A program made the position numbers and the translations under genes. Positions 18,085-25,464 of a DNA stretch of 64,000 nt are shown here, in pieces. The notes beneath the pieces are model-generated. The model was not told the origin of the DNA. It did not search any database and saw only the letters and a list, made by a program, of their open reading frames with translations. The stretch is from Laspinema olomoucense D3b (GTDB lineage: Bacteria; Cyanobacteriota; Cyanobacteriia; Cyanobacteriales; Laspinemataceae), in the NCBI RefSeq assembly GCF_025370785.1, contig NZ_JAMXFA010000007.1:124001-188000 (forward strand), read 5' to 3'. Positions within the stretch are counted from its first letter, which is position 1, and every line of letters starts with the position of its first letter.

Positions 18085-18115
18085 GGGGTTCCTAAAAAAT
18101 TAGGTTGGCACTATT

Positions 18116-18149
18116 GAGGAGGGGCGATTCACGAATCGCCCCTCCTTTT
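18116..18149 (+). terminator. Rho-independent terminator of the SDR gene
   Basis: A perfect 13 bp GC-rich stem (AGGAGGGGCGATT / AATCGCCCCTCCT) with a four-base loop, followed by TTTT. Confidence 0.8.
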
Positions 18150-18471
18150 GGCGTGAATTCTCAAAATGCTTCAGTCCTGTTCGGTAAACAGGGGGTGAGT
18201 TATCTTACCATAACCGCTGCCATCCGACCCATCTTGCCAAAGGCATAAAACACAGAGTTGGGCCGACCCGTTGGACCCTATCCCCTCCCCCAAATGCCTC
18301 CCCGTCTGGATTCCGTGGCTTGTTGACCCGGGACACTCGGGAATCATGTCCGTAAATTTATAAAAAATGAATTCATTGATACAATAATCCCACCACTCAT
18401 GCTAGACTCATACCAATTGGAGAATAAATTCGGCGGGTAACCGAGTCAAAAGCATCAGCCAACTGTTTCGG

Positions 18472-18516
18472 CTGCCCCGGGATCCAAATGCTCTACGCTT
18501 GGGCAGTTATTTTTTT
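18472..18516 (+). terminator. Orphan terminator-like hairpin upstream of the 18642 gene
   Basis: CTGCCC (18472-18477) pairs with GGGCAG (18501-18506) and is followed at once by TTATTTTTTT. There is no gene just upstream. A TGnTAnnnT promoter motif lies about 70 bases before the stem. It could be the end of a ~100 nt RNA or an attenuator in the leader of the next gene. Confidence 0.45.
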
Positions 18517-18641
18517 GACCTTTCCAAAATCTTCATTCCAGAAGAATTTAATTTTTTTGGGATGATTGTAATGACCGCTCATCATCTGTAAAATACAAAC
18601 CCAATAAACATTATTCGTCTAGCGGCGAGGAGGTTGATCCC

Positions 18642-18971
18642 ATGTTAAATGCACAACACAATTCCAAGGGAAACTTCATGGTGGTTGATTTGGCTGAGGG
18701 AGTTTTAGTCGGTTCTCTCATGCCTAAAGATAACCTCCCCGCACTGCGATCAGGTTTTGCCGGATATCCAGCCAACCCCCGATGGAATGTTATCAAATAT
18801 CGGGCCTGGAAAATGGGACGGCAGTTGCGGCAGTCTCTGGATGAAGGGAATTTGGTGGTCCGTTCTACGGATTTGATGTTAGTTCCGGCGCAAGAAAGTT
18901 CCGCAACTCAGATTGGGAAGGTGAAGGCACAGAGCGATCGCTTTCTAACAACTCCAATGGTCCTGGCTTAA
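18642..18971 (+). CDS. Small conserved-looking hypothetical protein
   Basis: The 109-residue soluble protein is preceded by a strong ribosome site (GAGGAGG, 8 bases before ATG). It contains FMVVDLAEGVLVGSLMPK, a PALRSGFAGYPANPRWN block and a basic helix KYRAWKMGRQLRQSL. No family was recognised. Its leader carries two terminator-like hairpins. It converges on the DHH gene, sharing a bidirectional terminator (19002-19043). Confidence 0.7.
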   Translation: MLNAQHNSKGNFMVVDLAEGVLVGSLMPKDNLPALRSGFAGYPANPRWNVIKYRAWKMGRQLRQSLDEGNLVVRSTDLMLVPAQESSATQIGKVKAQSDRFLTTPMVLA

Positions 18972-19001
18972 CTCAAATTCATGAATTCAGAATCTTTCCC
19001 T

Positions 19002-19043
19002 AGAAGGAGCGATCGCAGTTAAAGCGATCGCTCCTTCTCATTT
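19002..19043. terminator. Bidirectional terminator containing two HIP1 octamers
   Basis: AGAAGGAGCGATCGC and GCGATCGCTCCTTCT form a perfect 15 bp stem around a seven-base loop, followed by a T-rich run on the plus strand. It sits between the convergent 18642 and 19054 genes. Confidence 0.8.
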
Positions 19044-19053
19044 TATCTGGGCT

Positions 19054-19992
19054 TTAACCCGGAGCCGTAATGCGATCAATTAAAGCTTGCTTCACCTGTT
19101 CCGCATTGTCATTTTCAACTTGGCAAGTGCCTGCATTGGCATGACCCCCACCGCCATATTCCAGCATCAATGCTCCAATATTGAGATTTGAGGTGCGGTT
19201 TAAAATGGACTTACCCACGGCAAACACCGTATTTTGTTGTTTGAGTCCCCACAGAACGTGCATGGAAATATTGCAGGCGGGATACAGCGCGTAGATGGTA
19301 AACCGATTCCCCGCATAAATTGTCTCTTCATCCCGCAAATCCAGGACCACTAGGCTGTTATAAACCGTGGCACAGTCTTTAAGTTGCTGATTAAATTTAT
19401 CTTGGTGTTCAAAATACAGTTCAGACCGTTCTTTGACATCAGGAAGCTGCAAAATTTCATGAATGCTATGATTTCTACAGTAATCAATTAATTCCATCAT
19501 TAATTGATAGTTAGAAATGCGGAACTCTTTAAATCTCCCTAAGCCGGTTCGAGCATCCATCAGAAAGCTCAAAAGCACCCATCCTTGAGGATCTAAAATC
19601 TCAGACCGTTCAAATTGAGCCGAGTCTGACTTATCTACCGCTTCCATCATTTCGGTGGAGATGGTGGTAAATTTTTCCGGTCCGCCAAAGTAGTTGTAGA
19701 CTACTCGGGCAGCAGAGGGAGCCTTTGCATCGATAATATAGTTATCTTGAGCGTCTTGGTTGCGGATGGTTTCGCTTTCGTGGTGATCGAAGACTAAATG
19801 AGCAGTTTTGACGTAAGGTAAATTGGTGGTAATATCGCGATCGCTGATTTCAATTTTGCCATCCTGCATATCTTTGGGATGGACGAATTTAATCTCATCG
19901 ATGAGATTCAGTTCCTTTAACAGAACAGCACAGACTAACCCATCAAAATCACTACGGGTTACTAATCGGTACTTGTGGTCGTCACTTGTCAT
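19054..19992 (-). CDS. DHH-family phosphoesterase (exopolyphosphatase-like)
   Basis: The 312-residue cytosolic protein has the DHH-superfamily arrangement: an N-terminal TRSDFDGLVCAVLL with metal-ligand Asp residues, the DHH motif in LVFDHHESET (about residues 69-78), and a DHHA1-type glycine-rich motif GGGGHANAG near the C-terminus. The family includes oligoribonucleases/pAp phosphatases and exopolyphosphatases. Cyanobacterial members are usually annotated as exopolyphosphatase-like, but the substrate cannot be decided here. Confidence 0.85.
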   Translation of the reverse strand: MTSDDHKYRLVTRSDFDGLVCAVLLKELNLIDEIKFVHPKDMQDGKIEISDRDITTNLPYVKTAHLVFDHHESETIRNQDAQDNYIIDAKAPSAARVVYNYFGGPEKFTTISTEMMEAVDKSDSAQFERSEILDPQGWVLLSFLMDARTGLGRFKEFRISNYQLMMELIDYCRNHSIHEILQLPDVKERSELYFEHQDKFNQQLKDCATVYNSLVVLDLRDEETIYAGNRFTIYALYPACNISMHVLWGLKQQNTVFAVGKSILNRTSNLNIGALMLEYGGGGHANAGTCQVENDNAEQVKQALIDRITAPG

Positions 19993-20088
19993 ATTTCCCC
20001 CAGTTGGATCAGTATCGGTTTATTTTCGCGATGTTTCTCTATTGAAACCGATCTGTTCTCTACTGTCTAGGACGTCCGTACAGAATGA

Positions 20089-20166
20089 GGAAGACAAACC
20101 GGGTTTCTTGACAAAATCTTTGCCAATTTGTAACAAATTAGGGTCAGAAACCCGGTTTTTTGTCTC
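20089..20166. repeat. Palindromic doublet element, copy 3
   Basis: GAAGACAAACCGGGTTTCTTGACAAAATCT at the left and GTCAGAAACCCGGTTTTTTGTCTCC at the right match the reverse complement of the element at 13752-13828 along its whole length. It lies between the divergent-to-tandem minus-strand genes 19054 and 20177, next to the WD40 stop codon. Confidence 0.75.
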
Positions 20167-20176
20167 CTGGATTGAG

Positions 20177-21361
20177 TTAGGGACTGTCTGAGGCGATCGC
20201 ATCTTCATTGGGCCCTATGCCACCCCGCCACAAGTTGACGATTCGGTCTAATCCCCCGGTGGCGAGGGTTAGTCCATCGGGATACCAGGCGATCGCCTGT
20301 GCCCAATCAGACTCGGCTGAAATAAACCCGACTGCCTCTCCCGTATCAAGATTCCAGAAGCGAATACCATCCTCAGAGGCACTGGCAAATAGTTGACCAT
20401 TCGGGTTAATTTTCAGCGACTTAATCCAAGTGGGATGATCCACCAAGCTGTAAAGCAGTTCTCGGTTCACTAAATCCCAACATTTAATCGTGGCATCAAA
20501 ACTCCCGGCAATTAAGCGATTGCCATCGGGGGTAAAATCTAAGGTGGTAATTCCGCGATCGTGTTGAAAGGAAGTCGTGAGGGGATTGCCGACAATGGCG
20601 GTTCCTTCACTGGGAATTACGGGCCATAAAATAATATTACCCTGATGAGTTCCGGCGGCGATCAGTTGTCCATCCCCGCGAAAAGCTACGGAATAAATCG
20701 GTTGTAAATTTAATAAGACTCGGATGAGTTGGCGATCGCCCAAATCCCAAAAGCGAATTCCATCTAAACCGCCACTGACTAAATTACGTCCATCGGGGGA
20801 AATTGCCAAGGAAACGACGTTACTTCGATGTTCTAAAAATCGATGTAATAATTTACCTTCTTGGACATCCCACACTTCGATCGCCCCGCCATCTGCGGAA
20901 CTGACGAGGGTATTTCCATCGGGAGAAAAAGTCAGGGCAAGGACGCGATTTTGAGAGGTTTTCCAGTGGCGAATTCGTTTTTCTTGTTGTAAATCCCAGA
21001 TTTCAATTCTCGGATCATTTCTACCACCGCCCAAGGCAATAAATCGGCCATCGGGACTAAAGGCTAAAGATTGAATTGTAGCGGATTCTCCTTCGATCGC
21101 CAGCAATAATTCTGGGTTGTCCCAACTCAGGGGAATGGGGCGATCGCCTTGCCCTTGGAATTGGGGATTAGCGGCTGTACCTCGGGATAATGGGGACTGC
21201 ACAGAAGAGTTAGGCATCTGGGGTTGAGGAGTCGCCAGAGTTCTGTCCCCCAGGGAAAACAAGGCAGTTCCCAGCAGCAAAGGGAAGGCCGGAATATAGG
21301 CAAGTAACCCAGCAATTAAACCCTGAGTTAGGACAGGGTTTTTTAATCTGAATCTCTCCAT
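20177..21361 (-). CDS. Membrane-anchored WD40 repeat protein
   Basis: The 394-residue protein has one N-terminal hydrophobic segment (GLIAGLLAYIPAFPLLLGTA, about residues 14-33), a Pro/Ser/Gln-rich linker, and seven WD40 repeats from about residue 90 (SLAFSPDGRFIALGGG) to the C-terminus (AIAWYPDGLTLATGGLDR). This predicts a single propeller, probably on the outer side of the membrane or exported. It is the third WD40 gene in this part of the window. Function unknown. Confidence 0.83.
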   Translation of the reverse strand: MERFRLKNPVLTQGLIAGLLAYIPAFPLLLGTALFSLGDRTLATPQPQMPNSSVQSPLSRGTAANPQFQGQGDRPIPLSWDNPELLLAIEGESATIQSLAFSPDGRFIALGGGRNDPRIEIWDLQQEKRIRHWKTSQNRVLALTFSPDGNTLVSSADGGAIEVWDVQEGKLLHRFLEHRSNVVSLAISPDGRNLVSGGLDGIRFWDLGDRQLIRVLLNLQPIYSVAFRGDGQLIAAGTHQGNIILWPVIPSEGTAIVGNPLTTSFQHDRGITTLDFTPDGNRLIAGSFDATIKCWDLVNRELLYSLVDHPTWIKSLKINPNGQLFASASEDGIRFWNLDTGEAVGFISAESDWAQAIAWYPDGLTLATGGLDRIVNLWRGGIGPNEDAIASDSP

Positions 21362-21452
21362 TCAGGTCACCACTAATCGATTCAGAACTTATGACTTAAC
21401 AGTATTAATTCAAACTCTCCCTCAGTCATCGGATCGAGATTTTGGTTAGAAA

Positions 21453-21902
21453 TCAGTCTTGATGATGATGACAGTCTGGCTGAATATTCGGGCATATCGT
21501 ATGAGCAATTTGGTCATCGGGGGGGTGTTCTTGCCAGCCCTTGAGGATGCCTTGCAATTCCGAACGGAGGGTTTCTAAAGACCGAATTTGTTCATCAATT
21601 GCAGCAACTTTGGCCTCTAAGTGATGGCGAACTTCTCCACAAGGCAACTCGCCGCGATCGTGAACCTGCAAAATATCTTTGATTTCCGTTAGAGTTAAGC
21701 CCAAAGATTGCGATCGCTTAATAAAAGCCAACCGATTCAGAACCGTAGAATCGAAGATTCGATAACCCGAGTCTGCCCGTTCTACGGTGGGTTCCAACAG
21801 ACCAATTTCTTCATAGTAGCGAATCGTCTTCACCGGCAATCCTGAAGTGGCAGACACTTCGCCAATTTTTAGGGATTTTTCACCCACCAGAGTTTCCATC
21901 AT
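21453..21902 (-). CDS. MerR-family metal-responsive regulator
   Basis: The product is about 149 residues from ATG 21902. It has a winged HTH (LKIGEVSATSGLPVKTIRYYEEIGLL), then the MerR coiled coil. Candidate metal ligands are a Cys in GELPCGEV and a C-terminal CPNIQPDCHHHQD tail with two Cys and three His. This layout is like ZntR/PbrR/CueR-type sensors that activate metal-efflux genes by untwisting the promoter. A frame extension to TTG 21938 is possible but has no ribosome site. It follows a small membrane protein gene, possibly in one transcript. The metal is unknown. Confidence 0.85.
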   Translation of the reverse strand: MMETLVGEKSLKIGEVSATSGLPVKTIRYYEEIGLLEPTVERADSGYRIFDSTVLNRLAFIKRSQSLGLTLTEIKDILQVHDRGELPCGEVRHHLEAKVAAIDEQIRSLETLRSELQGILKGWQEHPPDDQIAHTICPNIQPDCHHHQD

Positions 21903-21941
21903 CTTGCGGTTGAGGTGAACGGTATTACGACCCCCCAACAG

Positions 21942-22238
21942 TTATTGCGGGGGATATTTTTTAGCCGTCATTAATAAGGGGAGGGGTTGACGAGAAGAAG
22001 CCGGGGGGAGATAATGTTCCGGCACTCGTTCCAGATCTAAAGGCTGACTGCGCTGGAGTTGCCACCATCGTAAAGCCAAAGCCACGCTGACCAAAACAAT
22101 ACCAAAACTAAATAGAGAAACGCTTTGGTCAATTCCTCCGAGGGCTGCATCTACGGCACCGACAATCACGATAAAGCTAGTAATAGGTTCTTGACGGTAG
22201 GCCGACTTTAGAAATCTAATCAATCCAGGATTCATCAT
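21942..22238 (-). CDS. Small membrane protein upstream of the MerR regulator
   Basis: The 98-residue protein has two hydrophobic segments (SFIVIVGAVDAALGGI and SLFSFGIVLVSVALAL) and a Pro-rich polar tail. No family was recognised. Its stop codon is 39 bp before the preferred MerR start, and only 3 bp before the alternative start, so the two are probably co-transcribed. It may be a metal-stress or accessory membrane protein, which is inference from context only. Confidence 0.65.
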   Translation of the reverse strand: MMNPGLIRFLKSAYRQEPITSFIVIVGAVDAALGGIDQSVSLFSFGIVLVSVALALRWWQLQRSQPLDLERVPEHYLPPASSRQPLPLLMTAKKYPPQ

Positions 22239-22590
22239 AGTTACTGTTTTTTCTGCGCGGGTAATTTTTCTCTATGGTTAAGATTTAAAGTTGACCCCCA
22301 AGTTTAGGCCGAGGGCAATACCGCTTCCCCTTGTCATTGTAACCTTTCAAGGGCTGATTGTACTGTACGGTTTGGGGGGTTTAGCTCAAAAGGGCGATCG
22401 CCTCCCCCGACAATCGGTGGGTGAAACGCCGAGTCCAATGGGGTCAACCTACTGATGGTTTCTGCCCCTGGCGATCGCATTCCGGAGTTCTTTCAATTCC
22501 CCCGGGAGGTTTTAAACCCTAGCGGATTAGCGATCACCGACTCCAGGGGTCGGATGGGGATTGCCCATCCGAACTGTTTCAGGAGATGAC
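22239..22590. other. Intergenic region upstream of the MerR operon
   Basis: It includes a dyad CCCTTG-N14-CAAGGG (22328-22353) overlapping a minus-strand TACAAT box, and a palindrome GTACTGTAC (about 22359-22367). These are candidate operators for the MerR regulator, by position only. HIP1 sites are also present. No gene is seen. Confidence 0.3.
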
Positions 22591-22770
22591 CTAATTGAGG
22601 CCCAACCAGGACAGCAGTCCTTGTCCCGTGAGGTATTCGATCAGCAGAGTCAGGGCAAAACCAATCATCGCCGCCCGACCATTCAAGCGTTCAGCATACT
22701 GATTAAAGCCAAATTTTGGTTCTTCCAGCTTCGGGGTAACGGTAGGTCCGATAGGTTGGGGTTCTGTCAT
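22591..22770 (-). CDS. High-light-inducible protein (Hlip)
   Basis: The 59-residue one-helix protein of the LHC superfamily binds chlorophyll and carotenoid and protects photosystem assembly under excess light. It starts MTEPQPIGPTV. The pigment-binding motif FGFNQYAERLNGRAAMIGF (residues 20-38) contains the conserved E-x-x-N-x-R-x-A-M pattern, followed by the rest of the helix (ALTLLIEYLTGQG). It lies in the thylakoid membrane. It is a monocistronic-looking minus-strand gene. Confidence 0.93.
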   Translation of the reverse strand: MTEPQPIGPTVTPKLEEPKFGFNQYAERLNGRAAMIGFALTLLIEYLTGQGLLSWLGLN

Positions 22771-22903
22771 GGTGAGTCGGTTAATTTACAATTCTTAACG
22801 ATTTATCATCTTCTATTGTAGGGAGGCGGACTCATTCGTCAACAACAATCCTTCTAAAATTTCCTAAATTAAGGTATTACAACGGAACCACAAGAGGTGA
22901 TTC

Positions 22904-23992
22904 ATGGAAATCGGTGTCCCAAAAGAAACAAAAGATCGGGAATATCGGGTAGGGTTGAGTCCGAGTAGCGTCAGAGTGCTCACGGAACATGGACATTCCG
23001 TATTTATCGAAACCCATGCGGGAGTGGGTTCGGGATTCAGTGATCAAGAGTATGTGCATAGTGGGGGGAAAATTGTCTCCACGGCGAAAGAGGTATGGAG
23101 TCGGGAATTGGTGGTGAAGGTGAAAGAACCCTTACCGCCGGAATATGGGTATTTGCACAAAGACCAACTGCTGTTTACTTATCTCCATTTAGCTGCCGAT
23201 CGCCAATTAACCGAGACCCTGATGGAATCTGGTGTCTGTGCGATCGCCTATGAAACCGTCGAACTACCAGATAGACGACTCCCTCTACTCACCCCCATGA
23301 GCATTATCGCCGGTCGTCTCTCCGTGCAGTTTGGCGCGAGATACCTCGAACGGCAACAAGGGGGACGGGGAGTCTTGTTGGGAGGCGTTCCCGGCGTCAA
23401 ACCGGGCCATGTGGTGATTTTAGGCGGCGGAATTGTTGGGACAGAAGCGGCAAGGATGGCAGTCGGCATGGGGGCACGAGTGCAAATTTTGGATGTCAAC
23501 ATCGATCGCCTCGCCTATCTCGAAACATTATTTGGGTCCCGGGTCGAACTGCTGTATAGTGAGTCCTTACAAATCGAGGCAACCGTTCCCGATGCCGACT
23601 TACTCATTGGTGCAGTCCTCGTTCCCGGACGTCGTGCTCCGATTTTAGTCCCGCGTCACTTGGTGGAAACCATGCGTCCCGGGTCAGTAATTATTGATGT
23701 CGCAGTGGATCAAGGCGGTTGTGTGGAAACCTTGCGTCCAACTTCCCATACAAATCCTACTTATATTGAAGCCGGAGTTGTGCATTATGGCGTACCTAAT
23801 ATGCCCGGTGCCGTCCCTTGGACAGCAACCCAAGCCCTTAATAATAGTACCTTACCTTATGTGGTGAAATTAGCAAATCAGGGTATCAAAGCTTTAGAAC
23901 TTGATGAGGCTTTAGCCAAGGGTTTGAATGTCAAAAACCATCAACTGTTGCATCCTGATGTCCAGCATGGTTTCCCTGATTTAGTTCCTTAG
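22904..23992 (+). CDS. ald: Alanine dehydrogenase
   Basis: NAD-dependent enzyme that interconverts L-alanine and pyruvate plus ammonium. The 362-residue product begins MEIGVPKETKDREYRVGLSP, the hallmark N-terminus. The Rossmann motif VVILGGGIVGTEAARMA lies at about 169-185, and the family segments NMPGAVPWTATQALNN and LPYVVKLANQG are near the C-terminus. Length matches the family. A ribosome site (AAGAGGTG) precedes the ATG. A stem-loop follows at 24005. Confidence 0.96.
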   Translation: MEIGVPKETKDREYRVGLSPSSVRVLTEHGHSVFIETHAGVGSGFSDQEYVHSGGKIVSTAKEVWSRELVVKVKEPLPPEYGYLHKDQLLFTYLHLAADRQLTETLMESGVCAIAYETVELPDRRLPLLTPMSIIAGRLSVQFGARYLERQQGGRGVLLGGVPGVKPGHVVILGGGIVGTEAARMAVGMGARVQILDVNIDRLAYLETLFGSRVELLYSESLQIEATVPDADLLIGAVLVPGRRAPILVPRHLVETMRPGSVIIDVAVDQGGCVETLRPTSHTNPTYIEAGVVHYGVPNMPGAVPWTATQALNNSTLPYVVKLANQGIKALELDEALAKGLNVKNHQLLHPDVQHGFPDLVP

Positions 23993-24004
23993 AAATCAGA
24001 AAAA

Positions 24005-24033
24005 GCTAGAGGATTTTGAGAAACTCCTCTAGC
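24005..24033 (+). terminator. Stem-loop after ald
   Basis: A perfect 9 bp stem GCTAGAGGA / TCCTCTAGC. No U-run follows, so it may stabilise the mRNA end rather than terminate. Confidence 0.5.
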
Positions 24034-24070
24034 CGAAGGTGTGGGAAACTGAGACAGAAAAGGGAAAAAA

Positions 24071-24664
24071 ATGACAATTTTTTTGGAAACTGAGCGTTTA
24101 ATCCTGCGGTATTTTAACAAAACTGATGCTCATCACCTTTTAGAATTAGATAGTGACCCAGCGGTGATGCGCTACATTAATGGCGGGATTCCCAGTAATT
24201 TAGCCGATGTTGAAGCATTGCTAGACAGAATTTTAGACTATTATGAAAAGTATGAAAATTTTGGGTTTTGGGCCACTCATGAAAAAGTCAGCGGAGAGTT
24301 TATCGGCTGGTTTCACTTTTACCCCGTCACCACCAATCCCTTTGGGATACCCGAGAATCTCTTCCGAGAGGGGGAGACTTCTCTAGGATATCGATTCCGG
24401 CAGTCCAGTTGGGGGAAAGGATATGGCACAGAAGGAGCGCGATCGCTTCGCAATAAAGGGTTTAATGAGTGGGAGGTAGAGAGAATCATCGCTTGGGCAT
24501 TACCAGCCAATCAAGCCTCTATTCGAGTAATGGAAAAAGTCGGCTTAAAATTTGAAGGTAGTTATCAATTGAAGCTTGAGCATTTACCGGCCTTAAAACA
24601 CCCCGAGGAACGGCTGCTTTTCAAGTATGGGTGTGATAACACTAAACTTTTATCCAGAGAATAA
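24071..24664 (+). CDS. GNAT-family acetyltransferase (RimJ-like)
   Basis: The 197-residue protein starts FLETERLILRYFNKTDAHHL, typical of RimJ/RimL-type N-acetyltransferases. It contains the acetyl-CoA site region GYRFRQSSWGKGYGTEG (about 113-129) and the NQASIRVMEKVGLKFEG block near the C-terminus. The substrate may be an amine or a protein N-terminus and cannot be told. Its 3' end overlaps the remains of the zinc-ribbon pseudogene. Confidence 0.9.
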   Translation: MTIFLETERLILRYFNKTDAHHLLELDSDPAVMRYINGGIPSNLADVEALLDRILDYYEKYENFGFWATHEKVSGEFIGWFHFYPVTTNPFGIPENLFREGETSLGYRFRQSSWGKGYGTEGARSLRNKGFNEWEVERIIAWALPANQASIRVMEKVGLKFEGSYQLKLEHLPALKHPEERLLFKYGCDNTKLLSRE

Positions 24665-25413
24665 TCCAAATTTTCTCCTATTCTGCCGCCAAGAAACCGT
24701 TTTGTGAAGCCTGTGATGTGTGGTATAGTCAACCGGAACGAGTCGGGAATGTTAAGGGTCGATTTTATCGGCATTTTTTGATATTAATTTAGGATGAAAA
24801 CTATTTCAAAGCAGCAGAACTGGTGAAGGCAAACACCCGCCTTTACAGTCCCAGTATAGAAGTAGAATTTCAGCGTTGTCCCTATTGTCAAACCAGCGAG
24901 GTGGTCATGAAATTGAGCCGAGTTGGGTTAGATTCTCAGGGGGGATTGACCTTCAAACCAATTCAAATCGGCATGATAACTCAGCGTCAAGCTCAACAGT
25001 TTATAGAATGGTCTCATCTTCAATCATGGCAAAAACCACCAGATTCGGCGGCAATTTTAGCAGAGGAAAACCCAGCGATCGTCCAAGAGAGTGAGCAGTT
25101 TTTGTTCCACGGATTGCGAGATAATCAAATCCAAGATATCATCGAACAACTGGCACAGTATCGGGCGATTAAAACCGCCTATTTTTTGCAAAAAGAGGCG
25201 CAAACTTTGCCAAAAAAGCCTTTGTATATTTTAGGAGTCGTTCGTCGTCGCCCTCTGGGGTATGAGTCAGAGATAGCGGATATCATGATAGTCCATCAAC
25301 TTTATGGTGAGATGGAATTACCGGAAGAAACCATGATTGTGGCGTTGAATAAAGATAAAAAACTTGAAAAAAAGATGAAACAAATACCAGGGTCTATCAT
25401 TTACAAATCTTAG
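24649..25413 (+). pseudogene. Zinc-ribbon protein remnant with an in-frame TAG
   Basis: One continuous frame reads, before a TAG at 24790, KKPFCEACDVWYSQPERVG (with FCEAC as the first half of a CxxC pair). After it come DENYFKAAELVKANTRLYSP and FQRCPYCQTSE (the second half). Both sides read as one protein. The surviving 196-residue 3' part can start only at a GTG (24823) with no ribosome site. No upstream start exists before the GNAT gene, so the 5' end is also missing. A 5'-truncated, nonsense-interrupted gene is the simplest reading. The C-terminal part (EADIM to IIYKS) was not assigned to a family. Confidence 0.65.
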
Positions 25414-25464
25414 CCAGTGAGCCTCGATTGAACCCTTATTGATGAGGGAAGGACGAGGAATCAC

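Larger units (their letters stand above)
18085..18641. other. Intergenic region with terminators and a possible small RNA or leader
   Basis: It holds the terminator of the SDR gene (18116-18149), an extended -10 motif (TGCTAGACT, 18400-18408) and two successive hairpins followed by U-runs (18472-18516, about 18524-18557) ahead of the 18642 gene. Confidence 0.5.

Noticed and set aside
22561-22821. Plus-strand 86-codon frame
   Set aside because: It is antisense to the Hlip gene, whose pigment-binding motif is unambiguous.
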